Below are positions 17,369 to 25,985 of a DNA stretch of 64,000 bases, piece after piece. The stretch is taken from positions 248,001-312,000 of the forward strand of contig NZ_AP024655.1 of assembly GCF_019977355.1 (NCBI RefSeq), in the 5' to 3' direction. The notes under the pieces are model-generated. The model ran no database searches and was not told the DNA's origin. It was given only the letters and a program-made list of their open reading frames with translations. The stretch's first letter is position 1. Each line of letters begins with the position of its first letter. The stretch is from Arthrobacter sp. NicSoilB8. GTDB taxonomy: Bacteria > Actinomycetota > Actinomycetes > Actinomycetales > Micrococcaceae. The translations under genes were made by a program, and so were the position numbers.

Positions 17369-18433
17369 CTAGCCGCCTTCGGTGCCGTCCTTGACCCGGA
17401 CCAGCAGGGATCCCGGGTCCACCTGGACGGTGACCTTCGTGGCCTCGCCGGAAGGATCGCCGTCGACCTGGGTAGGCATAGGTTCGGGGCACCGGATCGT
17501 AATCTTGCCGGACCGGTAATACGTCATGACCGGCAGATCCTTCTTGTGCTTCAGCACGATCTTTGTATACATCGCGAGCCAGCCGATTGCACTGCGCGGG
17601 CTCATCACCACGACGTCGAGCATCCCGTCATCGATCATCGCCTGCGGGATGAAGTCGATTCCCCCGGGGATCAGGCCGCAGTTCGCGAACAGGACGCTGC
17701 GGATCTTCCGGAACTGCTCCGGCTGATCGTCCAGCGCGATCGAGACCTTCTTGCGGCGCCCCGGAAGGTGCCGGACTCCGGCCTCGGTGTAGGCGAGCCA
17801 GCCCACGGCCTTCTTTAAGCCGTCATAGGTGTCACTGACCACCTCGGCGTCCATTCCGATCCCCGCAATGACCAGGAACGTGTGTTGCGCCGATTCCCCG
17901 GTGCGTGAATTCTCCACGGTCATCCGTGCCGTATCGATGAACCGCTGGTGCCCGAACAAGGCCGCCTGCACGTTCCCCTGGAGATCGTTGACCTCCAGGT
18001 GCACATTGCGGGCCAGGAGGTTGCCGGTGCCGAGCGGAATCAGGCCCATCGCCGTGTCCGTCCCGGCGAGGACCTCGGCGACGACGCGCACCGTACCGTC
18101 GCCGCCGCCGGCCAGGACGACGTCGGCCCCGTAGTCCACCGCCGCCCGGGCCTGCGAGAACCCCGGGTCCTGGGCGGTGGTTTCAAAGATGCGGGGCGGT
18201 TCCCAGCCCGCCTCGGCGCATGCGGATTCAACGAGGTTCCGGGCCTCGGCGGACCTGGCTTTAATGGGATTCAGGACCACGGCGACCTTCTGCCGGCCCA
18301 GGCCCGGGCTGTGGGTCTCCTCCCACACCGCACGCCGGGTGTGTTTGGCCTTCAGCCGGCGCACCCCCCACCAACTGGAGACGGCAAACGCCAGGATCCC
18401 AGCGATGACGAGGTAGAGCAGCCAGTCGCGCAT
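17369..18433 (-). CDS. diacylglycerol kinase family lipid kinase
   Basis: A 354-residue ATP-dependent lipid kinase (DAGK/YegS/BmrU family) that phosphorylates diacylglycerol or a related lipid, probably at the membrane. One N-terminal transmembrane helix (about residues 4-25) is followed by a basic [10 protein letters not shown] stretch. The nucleotide-binding motif is GGGDGTV, with the [11 protein letters not shown] motif shortly after and the C-terminal beta-sandwich. The ATG at 18433 lacks a Shine-Dalgarno. GATACT 11 nt upstream on this strand could be a -10 box giving a leader of only a few nucleotides. It is divergent from serS, and the two promoters share 78 bp. Confidence 0.88.
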   Translation of the reverse strand: MRDWLLYLVIAGILAFAVSSWWGVRRLKAKHTRRAVWEETHSPGLGRQKVAVVLNPIKARSAEARNLVESACAEAGWEPPRIFETTAQDPGFSQARAAVDYGADVVLAGGGDGTVRVVAEVLAGTDTAMGLIPLGTGNLLARNVHLEVNDLQGNVQAALFGHQRFIDTARMTVENSRTGESAQHTFLVIAGIGMDAEVVSDTYDGLKKAVGWLAYTEAGVRHLPGRRKKVSIALDDQPEQFRKIRSVLFANCGLIPGGIDFIPQAMIDDGMLDVVVMSPRSAIGWLAMYTKIVLKHKKDLPVMTYYRSGKITIRCPEPMPTQVDGDPSGEATKVTVQVDPGSLLVRVKDGTEGG

Positions 18434-18499
18434 TGTGATCCAACAGTATCCCGCCAGCGCCCCGGGACCGGATTGCCCGGTATCGGTGGCCGGATTGGA

Positions 18500-18511
18500 T
18501 ACTCTTGTCTG
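18500..18511 (+). promoter_or_regulatory. probable leaderless promoter of serS
   Basis: TACTCT at 18500-18505 stands exactly 6 nt before the GTG start at 18512; GATACT at 18498-18503 is an overlapping alternative. There is no Shine-Dalgarno and no room for one, so transcription should begin at or next to the start codon. A TTGCCC at 18473-18478 is a poorly spaced -35 candidate. Confidence 0.55.
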
Positions 18512-19792
18512 GTGATCGACGTAAAAGACCTCAGCGACAATCCGGACAAGTTCCGTGCCAGCCAGCGCGCCCGCGGCGCCGACGAAGCCGCGGTGGACGC
18601 GATCATCGCTGCGGACTCGGCCAGGCGCGCGGCGCTGATCCGGTTCGAGAACCTGCGGGCCGAACAGAACGCCTTCGGCAAGAAGGTTGCGCAGGCCAAG
18701 GGCGAGGAGAAGCAGGCCCTCCTTGCCGAGGTGAAGGTTCTGGCTGCCTCCGTCAAGGCCGCGTCGGCCGAGGCCGACGTCGCCCAGACGGCCCAGGAGG
18801 AGCTGCTCCGGACCATCCCCAACCTGATTGAGGACGGTGTCCCGGCCGGCGGCGAGGATGACTACATTGTGGTCAAGACGGTCGGCACGCCACGCGAATT
18901 CCCCGACTTCGAGCCGAAGGACCACCTGGAGATCGGCGAGCTGATCGGGGCGATCGACATGGAACGCGGGGCAAAGGTCTCCGGCTCACGCTTCTACTTC
19001 CTGCGCGGCGTGGGCGCCCGGCTGGAAATGGCGCTGCTCCAGATGGCCATGGACCAGGCGATCGACGCCGGGTTCGTGCCCATGATCACGCCCACCCTGG
19101 TCCGCCCTGAGACCATGCAGGGCACCGGTTTTGACGTCAAGCACGATGCCGAGATCTACCGTCTGGCCGAAGACGACCTCTACCTTGTGGGCACCTCCGA
19201 GGTAGCCCTGGCCGGCTACCATGCCGACGAGATCCTGGACTTGTCCGGCGGTCCCATCCGCTACGCGGGCCAGAGCTCGTGCTACCGCCGCGAGGCCGGC
19301 TCGCACGGCAAGGACACCCGCGGCATCATCCGGGTCCACCAGTTCAACAAGGTCGAGATGTTCATCTACGCCACGGTTGAGGAGGCGGCAGCCGAGCACG
19401 CCCGCCTCCTGGCGTGGGAAGAGGAGATGCTGGCCAAATGCGAGCTCCCGTACCGCGTGATTGACACCGCGGCGGGGGATCTGGGCAACTCCGCGGCCCG
19501 GAAGTTCGACTGCGAGGCTTGGGTCCCCACCCAGGGCGCGTACCGGGAGCTGACCTCGACGTCCAACTGCACCACCTTCCAGGCCCGCCGTCTGAACATC
19601 CGCGAACGTGTCCTGAATGAGGACGGTGCTCCCAAGGGCACCCGGGCCGTGGCCACGCTCAACGGCACCCTGGCCACCACCCGCTGGATTGTCGCCATTC
19701 TGGAGCACCACCAGAACCCGGACGGCTCGGTCAATGTCCCCGCTGCCCTGCAGAAGTACCTGGGCGGCATGACGGTGTTCCCCGTTCTCTGA
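18512..19792 (+). CDS. serS: seryl-tRNA synthetase
   Basis: Charges tRNA-Ser with serine, and also tRNA-Sec in organisms that use selenocysteine. It is 426 residues, the standard bacterial length. The N-terminal helical arm (about 25-105), rich in Ala/Glu/Lys, grips the tRNA long variable arm. The class II core follows: [32 protein letters not shown] (motif 2) and [15 protein letters not shown] (motif 3). The GTG at 18512 gives the conserved opening [12 protein letters not shown]. Upstream extension would run through the divergent lipid kinase gene. Translation is probably from a leaderless mRNA. Confidence 0.96.
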   Translation: MIDVKDLSDNPDKFRASQRARGADEAAVDAIIAADSARRAALIRFENLRAEQNAFGKKVAQAKGEEKQALLAEVKVLAASVKAASAEADVAQTAQEELLRTIPNLIEDGVPAGGEDDYIVVKTVGTPREFPDFEPKDHLEIGELIGAIDMERGAKVSGSRFYFLRGVGARLEMALLQMAMDQAIDAGFVPMITPTLVRPETMQGTGFDVKHDAEIYRLAEDDLYLVGTSEVALAGYHADEILDLSGGPIRYAGQSSCYRREAGSHGKDTRGIIRVHQFNKVEMFIYATVEEAAAEHARLLAWEEEMLAKCELPYRVIDTAAGDLGNSAARKFDCEAWVPTQGAYRELTSTSNCTTFQARRLNIRERVLNEDGAPKGTRAVATLNGTLATTRWIVAILEHHQNPDGSVNVPAALQKYLGGMTVFPVL

Positions 19793-19848
19793 CCACTCTT
19801 CCCTGACCGCTCTTCCCTGACCACCGTTCAGGCACACGTCGGCCGCCG

Positions 19849-19888
19849 GGTAAACACTCACACTGTGGACAAAGTGTGGGTGTTTACC
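19849..19888. other. strong hairpin between serS and the HAD gene
   Basis: 16-bp arms (GGTAAACACTCACACT at 19849-19864 and 19873-19888) pair with one G-T wobble position around the 8-nt loop GTGGACAA. It could end serS transcription, although no T-run follows, or be an operator for the next gene. The rest of 19793-19954 shows nothing else. Confidence 0.6.
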
Positions 19889-19954
19889 GCAAGTTCATGC
19901 CCTGCTGTGGCCTGAGTCCTAGCGGCCGTCGGGGGTGTCTGCTCTACTTGTGAG

Positions 19955-20890
19955 ATGACAACCATGACTGAATCCTCAGTCGCCGGCAACGATGACCGGC
20001 GCACGGAATACCAGAACAACGCAACTGCAACCAACGCAACCGAAAACACGGCAGCCCAAACCAGGGCAACCCGGAACAAGAACGTCCGGAACAGCACCGG
20101 CGACAAGTTGATGATCGCCCTGGACGTCGACGGCACCCTGGTGGACCACGACGGCCACATGTCGGTTCCGGTCCGCGAGGCCGCCCAGGCCGTGGTGGCC
20201 GCCGGCCACCACGTCATGATCGCGACGGGCCGCTCGCTCAATGCCACGCTGCCCGTCATCGAGCACATCGGGATCGACAACGGGTACGCCGTGTGCTCCA
20301 ACGGCGGGGTGATCCTGCGCGTCGACTCCGGGCTGCCCGACGGCTACGAAGTCCTCCACAAGGCAACCTTTGACCCCGGTCCGGCCCTCCGCGCCCTGCG
20401 CAAGCGGCTGCCCGCGGCCAAGTACGCCCTTGAGGACGAGAACGGCAACTTCCTGTCCACGGAGCGCTTCCAGGACGCCAGCTTCGGCGTCGAAGCGGTC
20501 GGTGTCGACTTCCAGACCATGCTGGAAGCCGTCGCCGTGCGCGTGGTGGTTTTCAGCTCGGAAAACACCCCCGAAGAGTTCAACACCGCGATCCGCCATA
20601 TCGGGCTCGCCGGCGTGACCTATTCGGTGGGCTGGACGGCGTGGCTGGACATCGCCGCCGCCGGCGTCACGAAGGCCAGCGCGCTGGAGCACCTCCGCAG
20701 CCGGCTCAGCATTGAAACGCACCGTACGATCGCCGTCGGCGACGGCCGCAATGACATCGAGATGCTGACATGGGCACGCCGCGGCGTGGCCATGGGCCAG
20801 GCCCCGGTGGAGGTCATTGCCGCCGCCGATGAAGTCACGAAGTCGGTCTACGACGACGGCGCCGCCCACGTGCTCCGCAGCCTCCTCTAA
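19955..20890 (+). CDS. HAD-superfamily Cof-type phosphatase
   Basis: A 311-residue phosphatase of the HAD IIB (Cof) branch, acting on sugar or nucleotide phosphates. Motif I is DVDGT with nucleophile Asp57 and Asp59, the motif III Lys is in VTKASAL, and motif IV is GDGRND (262-267). The cap domain lies between. The first 50 residues are an odd Asn/Thr/Ala-rich extension (for example NNATATNATENTAAQTRATR) with a lower share of G/C third positions than the rest. An in-frame ATG at 20111 would remove it and leave the normal family start MIALDVDGTL. No Shine-Dalgarno supports either start; TCTACT 6 nt before 19955 hints at a leaderless mRNA. Confidence 0.88.
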   Translation: MTTMTESSVAGNDDRRTEYQNNATATNATENTAAQTRATRNKNVRNSTGDKLMIALDVDGTLVDHDGHMSVPVREAAQAVVAAGHHVMIATGRSLNATLPVIEHIGIDNGYAVCSNGGVILRVDSGLPDGYEVLHKATFDPGPALRALRKRLPAAKYALEDENGNFLSTERFQDASFGVEAVGVDFQTMLEAVAVRVVVFSSENTPEEFNTAIRHIGLAGVTYSVGWTAWLDIAAAGVTKASALEHLRSRLSIETHRTIAVGDGRNDIEMLTWARRGVAMGQAPVEVIAAADEVTKSVYDDGAAHVLRSLL

Positions 20891-20999
20891 GCGGAGGGCG
20901 GGCTGTCGGCGCCGGACGCCGGCCGGACGGCCGGAAGAAGTCGGCCGGAAGCAGGGGTCCGGAATCAGGCGGCCTGTCCCGGACCCGGGACCGTGCGGC

Positions 21000-21599
21000 C
21001 TAGCGGACGTCGAGGATTAGGCCCAGGAGCCGGGCCGCCGCGGGACGAGCCGCGTGCTCTTCGTTCCACTGGGACCGGGCCACGGCCTTGCTCACGGCCT
21101 GCGTGGTGATGCCGAGTTCCTCTGCCACGGCCTTCTGCTGGCCCCGCACTCCGGGAGTGAGCAGGTCCAGCACCCGCCATTCCGCCTGGCTCCGGTCGTG
21201 CACAATGTGGCCCAGGAGGCGCAGAACGGCCTCCGCCTCCGCCGCGAGATCGGCCAGCGGGCCCTCCACGGCCACCCGGACGCGGTCTTTGCCGTTCCGC
21301 AGGCGGTCCACGGCACGCCGGGCATAGATGAGCCCGTGGCCCGAGGCGTCCTTGATCTGGTTGGGCAGCGGTTCATTCACGGGGCCCACCCCGATGCCCA
21401 CGTACCAGCTGCCGCTGCGCAGGGCGATCATGGCCGCCTCCACCGCCTGATGCGGACAGTCCAGGATGCCCTGGACCTCGTCCTCCACGGAACGGTCGAA
21501 ATCGAGGCGCGCCGGGATGTGCCGCAGGTCTTTGAGGAGCTGCGGCACGCGGTCGCCGTCGCGCCGGCTGTCGGTTTGATTGATGGTCAGCGTGAACAT
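21000..21599 (-). CDS. HTH-containing hypothetical protein (SatD-like)
   Basis: A 199-residue protein. The only clear element is a C-terminal helix-turn-helix at about residues 154-178 (QKAVAEELGITTQAVSKAVARS), so DNA binding is likely. The N-terminal 90 residues (DSRRDGDRVPQLLKDL...GSWYVGIGVGPVNEPLP) resemble the SatD-like/regulatory proteins found in actinobacteria. That is family recall and not certain. The ATG at 21599 has no Shine-Dalgarno; TAGTGT lies 10 nt upstream on this strand. It faces the HAD gene convergently across 109 bp that show no feature. Confidence 0.7.
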   Translation of the reverse strand: MFTLTINQTDSRRDGDRVPQLLKDLRHIPARLDFDRSVEDEVQGILDCPHQAVEAAMIALRSGSWYVGIGVGPVNEPLPNQIKDASGHGLIYARRAVDRLRNGKDRVRVAVEGPLADLAAEAEAVLRLLGHIVHDRSQAEWRVLDLLTPGVRGQQKAVAEELGITTQAVSKAVARSQWNEEHAARPAAARLLGLILDVR

Positions 21600-21679
21600 T
21601 CTGGATCACACACTACCTGTTGGCACTTGGGGGGCAAGTTGCCGGCGGGACCGCCGCCCCAGTGGCGTAACAGTGGCGC

Positions 21680-22435
21680 CTACGGGCCCGCGAGGGCGGA
21701 GAGCAGGCAGCTCGGCAGGTGGATCCAGCCCTCGCTCAGGGCCGCCGCGGCGTGGCCGGCGTCCGGACGCAGCGTGTGTCCCAGGCCGACTGCCCGGGCC
21801 GTCAGCGAGGCGATGACGGCATCGAACATGTCATCGGACGCCGCCAGGTCCGCCCGGAAGCCCGCCAGGTCCAGCCACGGGGCTTTCAGGGTGAGGTCCG
21901 CCAGTGCCGTGGACAGCTCTTCGGCTTCCGGGGCCCCGCGCCCCTTGTAGCCGCGGGCGTGGATTCCCCAGCCTTTCAGGGATGCCGCCGGGTAGACCTC
22001 GGCGAGGCGACCGGAGCCGTCCCGAGCCTGCGGTCCCGCGGCCCGGGCGATCTTGGCCTGGATCACGGCGCACCTCATGGCCGGATGAGCCAGACGGTCG
22101 GCGGAGACGCTGAGCGGAATGAGGCCGGTTTTGGCCGTGACGAACCGGTCGGTGTCCCGGTAGGCGAGGAGCCGGCGGCCCTCGATCCCGTCGTATTCCA
22201 GGACCGGCCCGGGGTCGAACGCCAGGTGCCCCGCGATGAAGGGAAGGAAGGCGTCGGGCCAGCCGAGGGGGCAGTCGATTCCCGTCATGTCGCTTGTACC
22301 GAAGAGGCGGACGATCTCCGCGTCATCGACGTCCAGGGACAAGTGCGCCAGCCGTGCCGCGCCGTCGGCCCACTCGATGACGGCCACCGCAGTCTTCTTC
22401 GCGGCCGCAGCCAGGTCGACGCCGAGGGTCCTCAC
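21680..22435 (-). CDS. DUF429 domain protein
   Basis: About 251 residues of the DUF429 family, an RNase H-like fold (predicted nuclease/resolvase-like) whose function is not established. The opening VRTLGVDLAAAAKKTAVAVIEW holds the conserved first acidic residue. DMTGIDCPLGWPDAF supplies the second Asp, and AEVYPAASLKGWG and SDDMFDAVIASLTARA are the later signature blocks. The start is uncertain. GTG at 22435 keeps the gene clear of the ppa terminator; TTG at 22453 is also in frame but lies in that terminator's T-tract. Neither has a Shine-Dalgarno. Confidence 0.8.
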   Translation of the reverse strand: MRTLGVDLAAAAKKTAVAVIEWADGAARLAHLSLDVDDAEIVRLFGTSDMTGIDCPLGWPDAFLPFIAGHLAFDPGPVLEYDGIEGRRLLAYRDTDRFVTAKTGLIPLSVSADRLAHPAMRCAVIQAKIARAAGPQARDGSGRLAEVYPAASLKGWGIHARGYKGRGAPEAEELSTALADLTLKAPWLDLAGFRADLAASDDMFDAVIASLTARAVGLGHTLRPDAGHAAAALSEGWIHLPSCLLSALAGP

Positions 22436-22451
22436 CGCTGCGTCCGCACGC

Positions 22452-22518
22452 AAAAAAACGCGGGGTCACTTACCGCCCGTTCCGGAGGCCCGGATGGGCG
22501 GTAAGTGACCCCGCGTTG
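22452..22518 (-). terminator. Rho-independent terminator of ppa; family A hairpin, copy 2
   Basis: A long stem (22457-22518), outer arms AACGCGGGGTCACTTACCGC and its complement, is followed on the minus strand by seven T residues (A-run 22452-22458 on the plus strand). It lies 15 bp past the ppa stop. This is the copy of the repeat family that meets the textbook terminator definition. Confidence 0.88.
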
Positions 22519-22532
22519 GAGTGCAGGAGCGA

Positions 22533-23024
22533 TCAGTGTCCGGCTGCCGGAACGTAGCGCTTGATGGAGGCTTCCAGCTCGGCTTCGGCCGCGGCGCGGT
22601 CGCCCCAGCCCTCGGCCTTGACCCACTTGCCCGGCTCCAGGTCCTTGTAGCGGGTGAAGAAGTGCTCGATTTCCTTGATCAGGAATTCGCTGACGTCGCT
22701 GATTTCCTGAATGTGGTCGAACCGGGCATCGGTCGGAACGCACAGGACCTTGGCGTCGCCGCCGCCGTCGTCGGTCATGTTGAAGACGCCGATCGGGCGG
22801 GACTCCACGATCACGCCGGGGTAGAGGTCGAAGTCCTGCAGGAGCACCAGCGCGTCCAGCGGATCTCCGTCCTCACCTAGGGTGTTCTCGAAGAAACCGT
22901 AGTGGGTGGGGTACTGCATCGACGTGAACAGGACGCGGTCCAGGCGGACGCGGCCGGTCTCGTGGTCGACTTCGTACTTGACGCGCGATCCCTTGGGGAT
23001 CTCGATAGTCACGTCATGCTTCAT
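22533..23024 (-). CDS. ppa: inorganic pyrophosphatase
   Basis: Hydrolyses pyrophosphate to phosphate, pulling biosynthetic reactions forward. The 163-residue family I enzyme has the signature DGDPLDALV with the metal-binding Asp residues, plus [14 protein letters not shown] and the C-terminal [13 protein letters not shown]. The start [13 protein letters not shown] at 23024 has AAGGAG at good distance, so the longer in-frame start at 23060 is rejected. It is divergent from dacB, the same arrangement as in M. tuberculosis (from memory). The transcript ends at the hairpin at 22452-22518. Confidence 0.96.
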   Translation of the reverse strand: MKHDVTIEIPKGSRVKYEVDHETGRVRLDRVLFTSMQYPTHYGFFENTLGEDGDPLDALVLLQDFDLYPGVIVESRPIGVFNMTDDGGGDAKVLCVPTDARFDHIQEISDVSEFLIKEIEHFFTRYKDLEPGKWVKAEGWGDRAAAEAELEASIKRYVPAAGH

Positions 23025-23165
23025 GGAATGCTCCTTGACGAATTCAGGGGTGCGCGGCACGCGCGTAAGTGCTGTCGGTGCCGCCGACTACTATTGAGGA
23101 TATAGCGAGAGGCGCTGGTTTCAGGAACTAGTGGGGACATTTCAGGACTAAGGACCAGCAGCATC

Positions 23166-24662
23166 ATGAAACCGAGCACCAGCGCCGCGGGCACCGGACC
23201 GGCGCCCGGCAGGCTTCGCGGAATCCTCGCACTGCTGCTCCAAACCCTCCTGGTGGTGGCAGTGGCACTGCCGGCCGGCATCGCCATCGCCCCGGCGCTG
23301 CTCGGCCCGGGCGGTCCCTCGGACGCCTCGCAAACAACCCCGCCCTGGCAGCAGGTCCCCGCCACGCTGAGCGCCCCCGGCCCCGATTCCGGCGGAATCG
23401 GACCCCTCCGCGACACCGCACCGGTTCCCGCCGGCGCCGCGCTCGCCGCGAAGCTCAACGAGACCCTGAAGACCGACGGCGGCGGCACCTTCACCGGGAT
23501 CGTCCAGGACGCCGCCACGGGGCAGGTGCTCTTTGACCGCGCAGCCGACGAGGCGCGCGTTCCGGCGTCGAACATGAAGCTCCTCACAGCCGGCGCCGCC
23601 CTGCGTGTCCTGGGCCCGGACGGCCGCTTCAGCACCCGGGTAGTGGCAGGGCCCACGCCCGGCTCGGTGGTCCTGACCGGCGGGGGCGATGTCCTCCTGG
23701 CCGCCGGCGAATCCGATCCCGGCGCCGTCCTGGGCCGTGCCGGGCTCGCCACGCTCGCCCAGGCCACCGTCCGCGCCCTCCAAAACGACGGCGGCGCCAC
23801 CGGCACCCTGAGCGTCCTGCTGGATGATTCCCTCTTCAGCGGCCCGGCACTCAGCCAGGCGTGGAGCCCCGAAGACGTCGCCGCCGGGGAGATGGCCCCG
23901 CTGTACCCGCTGGCGCTGAACTCGGCCAGGTTCGATCCCGCCAAGACCACCGGTCCCCGCCCGCAGGACGCCGCCATGACCGCCGCCGAGGCTTTCGCCG
24001 CCAAGCTCACCGAGGCCGCGGCGCCCGCGGGGCTGTCCGTGGCCCCCGGCGTCGCCCGGGTCCGTCCCGGCGCCTCGCCGGAGGGTGCCCGGCCCAAAGT
24101 TCTGGCCGAGGTCCAGTCCGCCACAGTGGGGGAGCAGGTGGACCTCATGCTGCAGACCTCGGACAACTACCTCGCCGAGGTCATGGGACGGATGACCGCC
24201 CTCGGCGCCGGCCGGCCCGGCAGCGGCGACGACGCCGTGGCCGCCGTGCTGCAGCAGGTCCAGGACATGGGTGTCCCCACGGAGGGCCTCCGGGCCGCGG
24301 ATGTTTCCGGCCTGGCGCTGGCCAACAGGGTCTCGGCCCGGCAACTCACGGACGCGGTCCGGGCCATGACCTCGGGGGCGGACACCCGGCTGCGTGCCGC
24401 CCTTGCCGGGTTCCCGGTCGCCGGGCTCACCGGCACGCTGGGGGACCGGTACACGGAGGCGGCGTCGGCCGCCGGCGCCGGGCTGGTGCGCGCCAAGACG
24501 GGGACGCTGAACACGGTCATTGCGCTCAGCGGTTACGTCGTCGACGCCGACGGACGGCTACTGGTCTTTTCCTTCGTGGGCAACGGCCTGACCCCCGGCG
24601 CCGCGAACAAGGCCGCACTGGACCGCTCCGCCGCTGTCCTTGCCGGCTGCGGCTGCCACTGA
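23166..24662 (+). CDS. dacB: D-alanyl-D-alanine carboxypeptidase/endopeptidase (S13, PBP4)
   Basis: A penicillin-binding protein of the S13 family that trims or cleaves peptidoglycan peptide stems outside the membrane. It is 498 residues. An N-terminal hydrophobic segment (about 18-46) acts as signal or anchor. The catalytic motifs are SNMK (135-138), SDN (332-334) and KTG (444-446), with the family's extra domain between the first two. The ATG at 23166 has AAGGA about 11 nt upstream. It starts the conserved run dacB - metalloprotease - tilS - hpt - ftsH. The 141-bp gap to ppa holds both promoters; TATTGAGGATATAG near 23092-23105 is a plausible core. Confidence 0.93.
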   Translation: MKPSTSAAGTGPAPGRLRGILALLLQTLLVVAVALPAGIAIAPALLGPGGPSDASQTTPPWQQVPATLSAPGPDSGGIGPLRDTAPVPAGAALAAKLNETLKTDGGGTFTGIVQDAATGQVLFDRAADEARVPASNMKLLTAGAALRVLGPDGRFSTRVVAGPTPGSVVLTGGGDVLLAAGESDPGAVLGRAGLATLAQATVRALQNDGGATGTLSVLLDDSLFSGPALSQAWSPEDVAAGEMAPLYPLALNSARFDPAKTTGPRPQDAAMTAAEAFAAKLTEAAAPAGLSVAPGVARVRPGASPEGARPKVLAEVQSATVGEQVDLMLQTSDNYLAEVMGRMTALGAGRPGSGDDAVAAVLQQVQDMGVPTEGLRAADVSGLALANRVSARQLTDAVRAMTSGADTRLRAALAGFPVAGLTGTLGDRYTEAASAAGAGLVRAKTGTLNTVIALSGYVVDADGRLLVFSFVGNGLTPGAANKAALDRSAAVLAGCGCH

Positions 24663-24762
24663 CGATCAACGGCCCGCTTGAAACCCGGTTCTTGTCCGGG
24701 CCGCGCCGGCGGGTTCGCCGGTCAGCGAAAATTAAGGCGCATTGTCGGAGCCCTGTGATCTG

Positions 24763-25980
24763 ATGGACCACATGGAGTCCTCCGCGCGCGAGACATCAAG
24801 CCAGACATCAAGCCAGACATCAAACGAGCCATCGAGCCAGCCAGTCCGGGGAACAGCAGGCGAGTCACGAAAGACACCCCGCGGGACCTCGGTCCAGGCG
24901 CAGGGTCTCATCAACTGGGATCTTGCCGCGTCCACGGCGGCCCGCCTGACGCCGGCCGGCCCCGTCCTCAGTGCCGCCGAGATCGGCTCCGCCGTCGATA
25001 ACCTGCGGCTCATGGCGGACATTTCCGTGCCGCACGTCCACCACATCACCGGCCTTGACGCCGCCCGGGACCTGCGCGACTCCGAAGTCCTGGTGGTGGA
25101 CCGCGCCTCATGGGCCAAGGCCAACACGCAAAGCTTCGCCGTGATGCTCGGGCCGGCCATGGAGAAAATGCTCGAGGGCCGCGGGTCCGTCACCCCCGGA
25201 GCCGCCAGCGTCAGCGGGGCCATCACCGGCAGCCAGCTCGGCGCCATCCTGGCCTTCCTCTCCAGCAAAGTCCTCGGCCAGTACGACCCCTTCTCCGCAC
25301 TGGCCGAAAACTCCTCGTCCCCCGCCGCCGGCCGCCTGCTGCTCGTGGCGCCGAACATCATCTCCGTGGAACGCGAACTGAACGTCGAACCCGCGGACTT
25401 CCGGCTGTGGGTCTGCCTCCACGAACAAACCCACCGGGTGCAGTTCGCCGCCGCCCCGTGGCTGCGGCACCACATGCTGGACGAGATCGAAAACCTCAGC
25501 GGCCAGCTGCTGGGCAACGTCGATTCCCTGATGGAACGGGCCTCCGCGGCCGCCAAGTCGCTGAAGGACCGCGCAGCACCCGGCGCGGCCCCCGGCCGGG
25601 GCGCCATCCTGGACCTGCTCCAGAACCCCGAGGAAAAGGCGGCGCTGTCCCGCCTGACTGCCCTCATGAGCCTGCTCGAAGGCCACGCCAACGTGGTGAT
25701 GGACGCCGTGGACGCCAGCATCGTCCCCTCCGTGAAGACCATCCGGCAGCGGTTCAACGCCCGGGGCAAGGACCGCGGCTTGATCGAAAAATTCATCCGC
25801 AGTCTCCTCGGCCTCGACGCCAAGATGCGCCAGTACAGCGACGGTTCCAAATTCGTCCGGGAAGTGGTGGACGCGGCCGGCATGGAAGGCTTCAACAAAG
25901 TCTGGGACTCCGCCGACCACCTCCCCACCGAGCCCGAGATCCACGACTCCAAGCTATGGCTCGACCGGATGGGCCTCTAA
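24763..25980 (+). CDS. zinc-dependent metalloprotease (DUF2342 family)
   Basis: A 405-residue zincin of the actinobacterial DUF2342/'F420-associated' family; its target is unknown. The zinc motif HEQTH is at 220-224 from this start, within WVCLHEQTHRVQF, and the distal acidic/zinc region is in LMSLLEGHANVVMD. The start is uncertain: ATG at 24763 or 24772, or TTG at 24742. The N-terminus contains an Ser/Gln/Thr repeat, SSQTSSQTSNEPSSQ, encoded by a 12-bp tandem repeat (about 24793-24840). The gene always sits between dacB and tilS in relatives (M. tuberculosis Rv3626c, from memory), which suggests a housekeeping role. Confidence 0.87.
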   Translation: MDHMESSARETSSQTSSQTSNEPSSQPVRGTAGESRKTPRGTSVQAQGLINWDLAASTAARLTPAGPVLSAAEIGSAVDNLRLMADISVPHVHHITGLDAARDLRDSEVLVVDRASWAKANTQSFAVMLGPAMEKMLEGRGSVTPGAASVSGAITGSQLGAILAFLSSKVLGQYDPFSALAENSSSPAAGRLLLVAPNIISVERELNVEPADFRLWVCLHEQTHRVQFAAAPWLRHHMLDEIENLSGQLLGNVDSLMERASAAAKSLKDRAAPGAAPGRGAILDLLQNPEEKAALSRLTALMSLLEGHANVVMDAVDASIVPSVKTIRQRFNARGKDRGLIEKFIRSLLGLDAKMRQYSDGSKFVREVVDAAGMEGFNKVWDSADHLPTEPEIHDSKLWLDRMGL

Positions 25981-25985
25981 CCGCC

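Noticed and set aside
19864..19872. DnaA-box-like TTGTCCACA (also at 50029-50037)
   Set aside because: Single isolated boxes, no cluster, no AT-rich unwinding element and no dnaA/dnaN nearby; not an origin.
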